Shown in pieces: positions 55,301 to 64,000 of a stretch of 64,000 bases of DNA (positions are counted from its first letter, which is position 1; every line of letters begins with the position of its first letter). Made by a program: the position numbers and the translations under genes. Under the pieces are notes generated by a model. That model ran no database searches, was not told where the DNA came from, and saw only the letters and a list, made by a program, of their open reading frames with translations. Origin of the DNA: Kryptolebias marmoratus (lineage: Eukaryota; Chordata; Actinopteri; Cyprinodontiformes; Rivulidae); assembly GCF_001649575.2 (NCBI RefSeq), contig NC_051433.1, positions 28,237,294-28,301,293 on the forward strand, read 5' to 3'.

Positions 55301-56095
55301 ATTTCGCAAGTATTTTTTGTGATTGTTGCGGGCTAAAATGCCTGATTTTGCAGGGCATTTTCCTAAAAGTTGCAATGAAAAGTTGCAATTTTTTTTTTTT
55401 ACTAAAATCAATAAAAAACATAACTTTTAATATATAAACCAAAAATACTTACTAGTTTTGTAAGATAATTACCAAAAAACATTGACATTATCAAAAGGGG
55501 CTTTATTTGAGAACTTTGATAGCTTATAAACTGACATTCATGACCATTTCTGGATTGTCCCTCGTCTGCAGCTCTCCTCACATGTTTTGCAGACACAAAA
55601 TGTTTGTTGATGGATGACTTATGTTTATGTTCCATGATTACATTGCAGGACGTGCAAAACAGCTTCCCCCCACTCTCGTGCAGCTGTGTAGGAAACTGGT
55701 TTTTAGACCGCAGTGAAGTTAGTTTTAAGTTGGATATTGGATATTCGCGCTCCGCAGAGTTAGCAGCGTCTAGCTCACGGCTGACCTGAAACAGGAACGC
55801 TAATGTCAGCCAGCCGCTCTCTGCCGGCCCCTTCTCTCATGCGCGGTGGTTCACTTAGGGACGGCTGGCCAACATTTGCGTTCCTGTTTGGGGTCAGCCA
55901 TGAGCTAGATGTCGCTTACTCTGCGAAGCGTGAATATCCAATATCCAATTTAAAACTAACTTCACTGCCGTGTTTTGCGCGGTCCTTTGCTGAAATCTTT
56001 GTGGGCAAATGTGAATCATTAGCGCACATTTTCGCTTCGATCGCTGCTCCTTGCTTGATTTGAATCTTGATTAATAGTTGCGATCGCAACATCGC
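55300..56095 (-). mobile_element. hAT-derived element with CGGBP1-like finger, copy 2
   Basis: Inserted between gypsy RNase H and integrase; TCGCAA occurs at both borders (near 55304 and 56091). On the minus strand GKLFCTSCNVIMEHKHKSSI and NKHFVSAKHVRRAADEG (about 55555-55660) resemble the CGG-repeat-binding/hAT zinc finger. Downstream (55714-55818 and 55858-55967) are two long complementary arms ('cagtgaagttagttttaag' / 'aaaactaacttcactg') around a 40-bp centre. Copy 1 lies at 11.3 kb. No full transposase. Confidence 0.65.
55714..55967. repeat. Long inverted repeat inside finger element
   Basis: Two arms of about 105-110 bp, containing 'ggatattggatattcgcgct' and 'gctcacggctgacctgaaac' on the left and their near complements on the right, with a centre of about 40 bp ('ccccttctctcatgcgcggt'). 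Predicts a large hairpin. Confidence 0.8.
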
Positions 56096-56806
56096 AAAAT
56101 CCTGGAAGGTCTGCCCATTATTCCATCCACCATGTTTGTCAGTTCTCTCACCTGGGCCATCGAAAGAGAAATCAATGAACCTCAGCTGACGGAACCTGAC
56201 CCGGGTGGAGGGGCACCGGGAAAATCGTATGTACCCAAATCTGTCAGAGCTAGAGTACTAAATTGGCATTACTCGAGTCAGTTCTCATGCCATCCCGGCA
56301 TCAATCAGATGTTAAATTTGACTAACAGATACTTTTGGTGGCCCTCTCTGTCAGCAGATGTTAAGGAGTTTGTGGCAGCCTGTCCTACATGTGCTCATTT
56401 TAAAAACAATAGCCGACCCCCTGAGGGCCTACTACAACCTCTGCCCATTCCCAGTCATCCATGGTCCCATATTGCATTGGACTTTGTCACAGGCCTGCCT
56501 CTGTCCCAGGGTAACACCGTCATCCTAACTGTCGTTAATCGATTCTCAAAATTGGCTCACTTCATCCCCTTGCCTAAGCTTCCTTCAGCATTCGAGATCA
56601 TTCATCATATGTTCCGCAGCCACGGCATTCCAGTGGACGTCATATCCGACCGAGGACCCCAATTTTCATCTCAAGTATGGAAGTCTTTTTGCAACACCCT
56701 CGGAGCTAAGGTAAGCCTCACGTCCGGGTACCACCCACAATCGAACGGACAGAACGGAGAGTTGCAATCAGGAGTTGGAAGTCGTCCTCAGATGTTTGGC
56801 CAGTGA
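56078..56806 (+). pseudogene. Gypsy integrase, zinc-binding and catalytic core
   Basis: From the boundary with the finger element: KILEGLPIIPSTMFVSSLTW, SYVPKSVRARVLNWHYSSQF, HPGINQMLNLTNRYFWWPSL and CPTCAHFKNN form the H-H-C-C zinc module. The catalytic core has ALDFVTGLPLSQGNTVILTV (first Asp), GIPVDVISDRGPQFSSQVWK (second Asp) and [10 protein letters not shown] one-base shift near 56745 puts the third catalytic residue (Glu) into the next frame. The integrase would insert cDNA into the genome; this copy cannot in its present form. Confidence 0.85.
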
Positions 56807-57305
56807 CAACTCATCCTCATGGAGTAAACAACTTACCTGGATCAAGTACGCTCACAACACCCATGTATCATCTGGTATGGGTATGTCTCCCTTTGAGGCC
56901 TCCATGGGCTACAATCCTCTGCTATTTCCCAGATTTGAATCTGAAATCACTGTGCCAACAGTCCAGTCCCATTTACACATGTGTTGGAAAATCTGGAGAC
57001 AGAGTAAGCGTGCTCTCATGAGGACTGTGGAGCAATACAAGAGGAGCGCAGACCGTCATCGCTCCCCTACCCCTGCTTACCAAGTCGGAGACAAGGTTTG
57101 GCTATCTACCAGGGACATTCACCTGAGAGACACCTCCAGAAAGTTGGCTCCTCGATTCATTGGCCTCTTCCAGGTGGAACGCCTAATTAATCCCACCTCT
57201 GTCCGCCTTACACTCCCACCGACCATGCGCATCCATCCCATCTTCCATGTATCCCAGCTGAAACCAGTAGTTGAAAGTCCGCTTAGCCCACCTACCATCC
57301 TCCCC
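56775..57305 (+). pseudogene. Gypsy integrase C-terminal part
   Basis: In the shifted frame: [72 protein letters not shown] (GPY/F-related start), [40 protein letters not shown]. The frame runs on past 57305 into unrelated sequence, so the true C-terminus and any chromodomain are gone. Confidence 0.8.
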
Positions 57306-57309
57306 CTGC

Positions 57310-57591
57310 TGTTTTTTAAACTTATGGGGATTCTCCTGAGACTTCAGGAAGAGAGGCGCAGTGGAAGAAATGCTCTGGATGCCGCAATTGTTGTGCAGAG
57401 TAGCACAGCTGTTATCCGCCGGAGATTTCAGGCTTTACAGCGCCTTCAGCTGATACATAGATACATACAGCATGTGTTGCCTTCATTATAAGGTTTATAT
57501 AAGGCTTTTAATTTTTTGCGGCTCCAGACATATTTGTTTTTTGTTTTTTTTGTCCAATATGGCTCTTTCAACATTTTGGGTTGCCGACCCC
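57310..57591. mobile_element. hAT-like fragment replacing gypsy 3' sequence
   Basis: The right end 'ccaatatggctctttcaaca' + 'ttttgggttgccgacccctg' is the complement of a hAT terminus beginning CAGGGGTCGGCAACCC. No matching left terminus exists near 57310, so this is a one-ended fragment with a deletion of gypsy coding end and LTR start. Its left part encodes, in the continuing frame, a short run [20 protein letters not shown] (57372-57440) that vaguely resembles an IQ motif. Confidence 0.55.
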
Positions 57592-58020
57592 TGGGTTAGA
57601 GTCTCAGCCTTTTAAGCACTATTATCAAGCTCACGGCTACGTTAACCTCGCTTTTGTTGTGCATCTCCTTGCTTCAGGTTGTGCTGCCTTGTTGCTGGCT
57701 GTCATTTGCCTTTCTGGAATTTAACTCTGAACCTGCCCGGTAAACTTACCGGCTCCTGGACCTCTGGACTCCTTCCGTCCTGGATTACCTCTGCTTTGGC
57801 CTGCTTCGCCTCCACGCCTCGCCGCCCCTTCGGACCCCTAAGATAAAAGACTATTACTCTCAAGAATTGCTCCCACTAATCAATCTGTACCCTAGACTCA
57901 CTTTGCTCCTTCCTGCCATTGCAGATCCTGCTGGTTATCTTCCACTGTAAATACATCACCTGTAAATAAAGTCACTTACCTTTTACTCCGTCTCCGTGTC
58001 TGGTTTTCGGTGCTGCTCAT
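57592..58020 (+). repeat. 3' LTR (5' part lost)
   Basis: Matches the 5' LTR from GGTTAGAGTCTC onward. It continues beyond the 5' copy with 'ctaatcaatctgtaccctag', a polyadenylation-like AATAAA at 57964-57969 and the end 'ggttttcggtgctgctcat'. It retains the 'ctttggcctgcttcgcctcc' segment absent at 51.9 and 37.5 kb. Confidence 0.8.
57964..57969 (+). terminator. Polyadenylation signal-like hexamer in 3' LTR
   Basis: AATAAA about 50 bp before the inferred LTR end, in a position suited to end the gypsy transcript. Sequence match only. Confidence 0.4.
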
Positions 58021-59084
58021 ACAACTACTCTGGTTTATGTCAAAAAGTTTTTTTTTTTTTGTGGGTTATTCCATGTTTGAATTAGGGTTAGGTCCAAAAG
58101 ACAAGTTAAAAACAAAAAGGGTTTACTAAATTAGCAATCCTACAATATGTCTGTGTTTTTGCTGTAACTTTTTCCTTCTCCTCAGACGTTTACTGATTAA
58201 ACTTAAAAAAGAAAAAGTCAATACTGTTGTACAGGGAACCAAATATAAATTAATTTTCTTCCGTTTTTTATGTTAACAATCATGTAAAATTATAGCACCT
58301 GTAGGACAAGGTCATATATTTCACAGTCATTTTCTATGCAAAAATCTCTTTCTGTCCCTAAACTTGTTTTTTTTTTTCTTTACAGACAAAACACTCTCTC
58401 CCACACACACACACACACCTCATGGTTTAACATGAGAAAATGGCTATGCCTTTCTCTCAATTTCTGACCTGGTGCCCCAAACAAATCCTGAATTAATTAA
58501 AAAGGGAAATCCCAAAGGTCCTTAAAAACACACACTCACACAGACACACGTTTTTCCTCCCACACACACATACAACACACTCCTCCACACACAGATTGAG
58601 TAACCTTCCCCATTATGTGGTGGCAAAGGATTAGTGGAGCTTGTTCAGTGATGGGATCACTTCCAGGTTGACAGAGAGGGACAGAGCTCAAACTGCCTTG
58701 GTATACACAGCAGCTTTGTGGGAGACTACAGCCAGACAGGAACTTTTGATCAGAATTAATTTTGTCACAAAACAATAATTTAGGTGCTGCATCCATGTGG
58801 TCATGCAAAGTTTAAAGCTATTTTACATTTTGGCATTGCTATCTGTTTAGAGTTTGTGACTGATATGAGACATCTGTATTTATTTCATTGGGGGAAGAGG
58901 GATAAAGCTAAAATGAAAAACTGTTATTTAGGTCATAAATGTTTATGTGAACTCACTCACGTGTTGGAAACTCATCAATATTGAAGAGAAATTGGACTCA
59001 GACTGATTTTTCTTTGAATGCTTGAGGACCGCTAACAGGAGCTGCTCTTTGTGGCTTAAGTGGCCTGGTAGGTAATGGCCTGGC
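58021..59084. other. No gene seen; CA tracts
   Basis: (CA)n at 58402-58418 and CA-rich stretches at 58528-58590. The short opposed frames at 58536-58984 are unrecognised. Confidence 0.45.
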
Positions 59085-59545
59085 TATCTTGATTCATTAC
59101 AAAGTATTCAGCTTTCCCTTAGTTCTGCTGCTATAAGCTTAGACTGCTGCAGTATAAATTTACCACGTCCTCTACTTTCCATGCTTGTGTCTATAATTAT
59201 TTCTATCATTAACCTGTGTTTCTTAGTGTTTTGTCCAGTAGAAACCACCACCAATTCTTCTGTTTGTCTGTATCTCTTTCCTGTCCTCTCAAATCCCAGT
59301 TGGTTGAAGCAGATGGCCTCTCATCATTAGCCTAGTTCTGCTAGAGGTTTCTTCCTGTTGTTTCCTTCTACTGTCACCTCTGTGCTGCTCAAGATGGAAG
59401 ATAGCGACAAGGTGAAGATTCAGTGTTATATGCTGGCTTCCTTAGATAACTTTAAAATTTTAACTTTTCCCTTTTAATTGGCATTTCATAATGCATTGCA
59501 TGTGAATGTATTGTATTATATGGAGATGAATTGACTGTAATTGGA
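59085..59545 (+). mobile_element. Rex1-type LINE 3' UTR fragment
   Basis: 'ttagttctgctgctataagc', 'ctgtcctctcaaatcccagt', 'ctgctagaggtttcttcctg', 'gctgctcaagatggaagata', 'gctggcttccttagataact'. Colinear with the 16.45-16.80 kb part of the copy there. The GAATTGAATTG tail is missing. Confidence 0.65.
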
Positions 59546-59626
59546 GTTAAATCTGGATCTAAATTTGATTTATTATCTGAACTAGTTTTGCTCCCTGTGC
59601 CCTCTATGTTCCTTGTGCCATCCCTT

Positions 59627-59695
59627 CTTCTTTATTTTTATTGGTGGTTGGCAAGAAACGTTTGGTAAGTATTACCGCCAATCACTCACTCTCCC
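59627..59695 (-). repeat. I/Nimb-type LINE 3' terminus fragment
   Basis: 'cttcttctttatttttattg' + 'gtggttggcaagaaacgttt' + 'ggtaagtattaccgcca' is the reverse complement of the LINE end 'ggcggtaatgca...gccaac..cataaa...GAAGAA' seen at 26764 and 30640. Confidence 0.65.
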
Positions 59696-60164
59696 TCAGT
59701 AGTTTTTCCATACCAGCCTAACTTAACCATCTGCACCTGTTCTTGATTAGTAATTGCCACCTGTGTCCATTTGCTCATTAACCTCAGTCCATATAACCTG
59801 CTCCTCAGATTTCATGATTCACTGGTTCATTTATGTTATAATGCATTGTCTGGGTTTCTTTGTGTCTTCCTTCTCATGTTCCCTGTAAACTCTGTTATTT
59901 ATACATTTGTGTTAATTAGTTTGTGCTGCCAGATTGGCCTTTTTGTTTTGCTTTACTTAATGAATTAGTTTTACTTTTGAGCACCCTCTGTTGGTTTACA
60001 TTCAGGGTCCAGATCTTTCACCACTTCCATCCACATAAAGCTGATACAGATGTTGTTTGTAAACATCATAGTCCCTGAGTACTCCTGCCTGACTCATCTT
60101 TTAACATGTTTGTGACCATTGCAATAAACAGAAATTTTCTATTTGAAAAAAGTATACTTTGAAA
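59696..60164. other. No gene seen
   Basis: AT-rich with T/C bias; nothing supported. Confidence 0.4.
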
Positions 60165-60500
60165 TTCAAATAAATTCAGTTTATTTGTATAGCACCAATT
60201 CACAACATAAGTTGTCTCTGGGCACTGTACAAAAACATTCACATACATTTTAAAGAGTCAATTAGTAACAGTTATCTATCTAAAGAAGCCAGCAGATTGC
60301 CCTGAATATTCACTTCATCGCAGTCTCCCATCTTGAGCAGCACATTGGCGACAGTGACAAAGAATGACTCTCTTTCAACAGGAAGAAACCTCCAGCAGAA
60401 CCAGAACCAGGCTCAGGAAAGGCGGCCATCTGCCTCGATCTGTTGGGGTTTGAGAGAACAGCAACGAGAAACAAATACTGAATGACTGGTTTAGGTGGAG
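60165..60500 (-). mobile_element. Rex1-type LINE 3' end
   Basis: 'aattcagtttatttgtatag' + 'caccaattcacaac' (LINE tail in complement), 'aagaagccagcagattgccc', 'cagtctcccatcttgagcag', 'aggaagaaacctccagcaga'. Complement of the ends at 16.8 and 59.4 kb. Confidence 0.7.
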
Positions 60501-60559
60501 TTTCTATGGGAAGAAAAACATGTTAATATGTAATGAAATGTGTTATCAAACTATTCCTA

Positions 60560-60975
60560 TTTCTTTTTCAGTTGAAGGCCTAACATTTCAAAACATGTCT
60601 TGTGTTTAGAAATAATTGTGTTATAACTTTTCTGGTAAACATGATCTCATGCAATATTGCAAGATCTTGCAAATTGTATTAGAGCTTGAAACATATGATA
60701 TGAATGTCTCTCAGCTGCTACCACATCAGATTTTAGCTCAATTTCTATTAATTTGACTAAGTTATAGCCATTTTTGTGTTTGCTAACATCAAAAAGTTGT
60801 GGTGGCTACATTTAATTAGGATGTTTCCAAACATTAATCTGTTGTATACATCCAATGGTAATTTTCTCTGTGGCATTAATATCTATTCAGTTGTTCATGA
60901 AATATTTTGTGAACAGATAGACAGAGTTGACTCTAATAGTTAATGGCAAAGTTTTCAAACTTCTTGAATAACCAG
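60560..60975 (+). repeat. Unclassified dispersed repeat, copy 5
   Basis: Blocks 'agttgaaggcctaacatttc', 'tctcatgcaatattgcaag', 'cagctgctaccacatcagat' + 'tttagctcaatttctatt', 'gttatagccatttttgtgtt' + 'tgctaacatc', 'aatatctattcagttgttca', 'acagatagacagagttgact' and 'ctaatagttaatggcaaag', as in copy 3. Confidence 0.65.
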
Positions 60976-62500
60976 TTTGACCTCAAAGTCTTAGTTGGAT
61001 GTTATTCTCAGCTACTACCACAACAAATATTTTCCCATTATCTGGGGGAAAAAACAACTTGAGTTATTAATTTTTGTGTTTGTTTTTGGAAGTCGAGCTC
61101 TGTCTTTAAGGCACCTCACCAGCCTCCTTGATATTTATTCTTAACAGTATTCTTATGTGATCAGTCTCCTTTCTTTCAATTTGAAACAAATTCACTCTTA
61201 TATTTTCACCTAAACAACTTCTCTAAGATCCTAAGCTTGCCAGATTTTGACATATTTGTTTACGTACACAGAGTACAGCCAGCCTAATGTGGGTCAGTCA
61301 TGTAACTAGGCTTCCACATGATTTTCAGCATACTGTTGAATACTTCATTTTCATGGAGCATGGACACATTTAAAAATTCAATATATCTAGAAAACTACTA
61401 GTGTAAACTCTTCCAAACTGCACTATATGATATATTTTAGGATAACCTTTTATTTCATAATTTTGCAATGAGTGACTTTACACATGGATCTAAAATATTC
61501 CTTTTCAACAAATCTTGTTTTTTGTAATGCAGCCTTGTCATTGTCTTTTAATGGTATACTTTCACCTTTATTTTTTTATTGCACTTTGAGATTTAGTTTT
61601 CTGAAAATATGAAGTCTATTATAAATACAAGATACTATTTTTTCTTTTAAATCATACAATTTAGCAGCTCAGAAAAATATTGTTGACACTTTGAAGAAAA
61701 TCTAAGTACACAAGTCATACAGTCTTGCTGTTTTCTGTATTTCAACAGTAAGAGACTAAATGGCATTTTACAAGACTATATGTGAATTGCCACTGTTCGC
61801 ATATCACCAGCTTTAACAGTCTCATCATTCATGGTTGGTAGCAGCTGACTGTAGCATGTGAATGGTGTATTTGAGTGTTTACCTGGTCGGACAGGAAGTC
61901 ATGATCACATTAACAAGATGTATGACTGACACATATGCCCTGGGAAACACAAGCAAACACGAGCAAATGCACGTTTTTGCGTAAGTGTTTAGCCTTCTGA
62001 GTCCAGGGAGATTTGGGAACCATTCAGACTTGTGCTCACAGGAAAGCAGTAGCCTTTATCCTCTTCTGTTTGTCAATGTCTTTTTTTAACAAATCACCAG
62101 GACTAGTTGCTGCAGGGTTGGACTACTCAGTATGGGTGCACAGATGTCTTGGCCCGAATGCTAGTATGGACACAAGTTATGATTGGATCTGTGCAGGTAG
62201 TGATGATCCAAACTCAGCAGGGCTGTCAGACTGTTTGTACAGGTTGAATGCTGAGGGTGAATAAAGCAGGTCAAAGTAGGAAAATAAATATGAAACTGCC
62301 AAGAAAAGAGACTTCCTCATAGTGAAAAGATGACAAGACAGACTGACTCATTTAGCCAAAACAAATCCACAAAATATAACCAACTTAAGAAAAAAAAAGG
62401 AATTTTTATATTTAATATGTGTTGTTATGGTACGGTGTGGAGAAAAAACATGTAGAACATTTTATAGCTCCAATAACAATGTACACAAAACAACTGGGTC
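60976..62500. other. No gene seen
   Basis: AT-rich, apparently single copy. The 83-codon frame at 62013-62264 (GLVAAGLDYSVWVHRCLGPN) is not recognised. Confidence 0.4.
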
Positions 62501-62560
62501 TTAAAGGGATAGTTCAGATCTTTTGAAGTGGAGCTCTGGGAAATGGTTATGGACAATTGA
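62501..62560 (+). mobile_element. TTAA-type MITE end fragment
   Basis: TTAA then AGGGATAGTTCAGATCTTTT and GAAGTGGAGC, a phrase familiar from fish TTAA-inserting non-autonomous elements. It is cut at 62560 by the next element. Confidence 0.45.
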
Positions 62561-62720
62561 TACAGTGCATTATGAAAGTATTCATAGCGCTACACTTCTT
62601 TCTACATTTTGTTGTGTTTTTTGTCTTTTTTTCCTATTTTCATTTTTTAGGCATGCACATGTATGAGGTGTTGTACTATAGGTTTTGCAGAGTTGCTATC
62701 TCTCACTCATTTAACCTATT
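62561..62720 (+). mobile_element. Tc1/mariner-like element, left end
   Basis: TACAGTGCATTATGAAAGTA then 'ttcatagcgctacacttctt' and 'tctacattttgttgtg'. The terminal CAGTGC matches the end at 19256 (CAGTGCCTACAAAAAGTATT). No right terminus found; end approximate. Confidence 0.45.
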
Positions 62721-63735
62721 TCACACGCCCTCACATGGCACAAGAGAGGGTCTGTTTTAGTTGCAGATGGGTGGGTCAGTCACATGGGGTGATGGTAGTA
62801 CTGCTTCTTAAAAAGAATAAAAACAGTGCTGTGGTCATTTGAGGAGCAAACAAAAATGCCATCAGATAATAAAGTGAGTGGAGCAAGTTTAACCTTTTAG
62901 TTTGAAATGTTGGGAAAATGTATAGATTAACTTCCCCTCTCTTTGTCTAAATTATATCAGACAATTTAGTTTCCCCAAGTTGTCTTTATCAAGTCTAATT
63001 TAGCAGCTCTTCTTTGCCTTTGTAACAATTGTGTCTTGTGCCTTAAGTTTTTGTTAAAGGGTGGAGGAGTGAAACACAGCTAATAAAGTAACAAAAAGCA
63101 ACATGTGCATCATATACAAGAGTTATGACCCAGTTCAGCCTGGGAAAAGAGGAAGTAACATTAAACCAGATGGAATAGATTTTGAAAAACAAAAAGTGAT
63201 TTATTGTTTGGTCTTTTCAGTTTTAATCAAAAGGAGAACAAAAGGAGGTTACCATTAACAGTACTACTTACCATTAGTTATGGTTTACAGATATAACTTC
63301 TAACAAAAAAGTCTAAAAATGAAATAAATAATTAAGTCAAACAATTAACATTTAAGTAGTATTTAACCAAAACTTTATGCAACAATTTATAACATTTTGA
63401 ATAACAAAGATCCAAACTCAAAAGCTTTTAGTCACCAACCAAATTAACAAAAACAAAGACTTATGGGCCTGCCTCCAGAAACTTACAAAGGTGTTTACAG
63501 TCAGCACAAGACAGGCTTCAAACCAACACTTGGTCATAAATAAACAACTAATTTGAAGTGATGGGCCAACTGAACCGAAGCTTCAAATCATTCTCTGAGC
63601 AGGAAGGACAATTTTAAATGAAGCTCTGCTTCATCTGCCCTGAAATCATATGATCAATGACGAATGAAGCCTTGCTCCTGGTGCAGACCCAACTTTGGTT
63701 CACCTGGAGATTTGTGCCTAGACCTGCTTCAATGA
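62721..63735. other. No gene seen
   Basis: AT-rich; no supported feature. Confidence 0.4.
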
Positions 63736-63739
63736 ATAT

Positions 63740-64000
63740 AATCCCAGACTTTCACCCAGGGGACCGGGGTTCAAATCCAGGCCGGGGCAAAGATACAACA
63801 GTGAAATTGAGCTATCCAGTCTGGGTCCTTAGGCAAGACCCTTTGAGTTACTGCCTACCTCACACCATGAGAGAGATAAATATGAATCACATGCCGGCTC
63901 AGACGTCGCCCGGCCAAACAAGGTCTGCGTCAGGTGCTGGGGAACCAGAGCACCCTGATGAAAAATGGGCTACTGGAACAAGACGGAGGAAATGGATGAG
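63740..64000 (+). repeat. tRNA-promoter-like SINE or LINE 5' region, cut by window end
   Basis: GGTTCAAATCC at 63768-63778 fits a pol III B box (GGTTCRANTCC). It is followed by 'ggtccttaggcaagaccctt' and 'ctgcctacctcacaccatga', then a non-tRNA body 'cagacgtcgcccggccaaac' + 'aaggtctgcgtcaggtgctg' + 'gggaaccagagcaccctgat'. A matching A box about 35-60 bp upstream is not clear. The head-body structure suggests a SINE; a LINE 5' end is the alternative. Confidence 0.45.

Larger units (their letters stand above)
51608..58020 (+). mobile_element. Ty3/gypsy LTR retrotransposon, multiply invaded
   Basis: The order is 5' LTR, (inserted Rex3 fragment), gag, protease, RT, RNase H, integrase, 3' LTR, as in sushi-like chromovirus-type Ty3/gypsy elements of fish. 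Four foreign segments interrupt it: Rex3 (52021-52890), hAT MITE (54254-54446), the finger element (about 55300-56095) and a hAT-like piece (about 57310-57591). Stops and frameshifts occur in all domains, and the region after the integrase GPY/F part (chromodomain in relatives) is lost. No flanking 5-bp duplication was found. Confidence 0.85.

Noticed and set aside
51610..58023. Target-site duplication of the gypsy element
   Set aside because: Bases beside the two LTR ends (AAAGG on the left, ACTAC or TACAA on the right) do not match, so no duplication can be claimed.

Overview
The window reads as a stretch of teleost fish genome that holds no recognisable host gene. The evidence for a fish is the mobile-element repertoire: Rex3 (RTE clade) and Rex1/Babar-type LINEs, an I/Nimb-type LINE with zinc knuckles and RNase H, a sushi-like Ty3/gypsy element, fish-type hAT MITEs, and THAP-domain DNA transposons. 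Base composition is mostly AT-rich. The exceptions are a G-rich first kilobase and the Rex3 and gypsy copies. Family names come from recognising motifs, primer-site sequences and 3' tails by eye; no database search was possible.

Layout. 1-0.99 kb: G-rich, strand-asymmetric block of unknown origin. 2.6-3.3 kb: foldback MITE followed by an unclassified dispersed repeat that recurs at 7.2, 21.4, 22.5, 31.6 and 60.6 kb. 4.3-4.7 kb: degenerate GGTAC-rich minisatellite abutting a truncated antisense Rex3. 7.65-10.66 kb: a near full-length broken Rex3 bracketed by ATAAT microsatellites. 11.05-14.6 kb: an RTE relic fused to a hAT-derived element with a CGGBP1-like finger, an L1-like relic and a gypsy gag/protease relic. 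16-25 kb: Rex1 3' ends, Tc1-like pieces and a hAT MITE with 8-bp target duplication. 24.8-31.4 kb: an old antisense Rex1-type LINE that appears split by two I-type LINEs, one of them a deletion derivative lacking reverse transcriptase. 36.2-41.1 kb: a Rex3 carrying a piece of gypsy LTR, joined tail to tail with an inverted second Rex3 containing an 837-bp assembly gap. 45.5-46.4 kb: a Kolobok-like element with a THAP-like ORF. 47.5-49.6 kb: a 2-kb THAP-bearing DNA transposon with about 230-bp inverted arms. 51.6-58.0 kb: a Ty3/gypsy element invaded by a Rex3 fragment, a hAT MITE, the CGGBP1-finger element and a fourth hAT piece. 59-61 kb: further Rex1, I-type and dispersed-repeat fragments. 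63.7-64 kb: a tRNA-promoter-like SINE cut by the window end.

Almost every coding trace is broken by stops, frameshifts, deletions or nested insertions. The longest uninterrupted TE reading frames are ORF1 of the I-type LINE (282 aa), the Rex3 RT segments and the gypsy integrase. The value of the window lies in its insertion stratigraphy and chimeras. The strongest single observation is an identical gypsy-LTR/Rex3 junction, with a shared internal LTR deletion, at two loci 14.5 kb apart. I found no convincing new host system.
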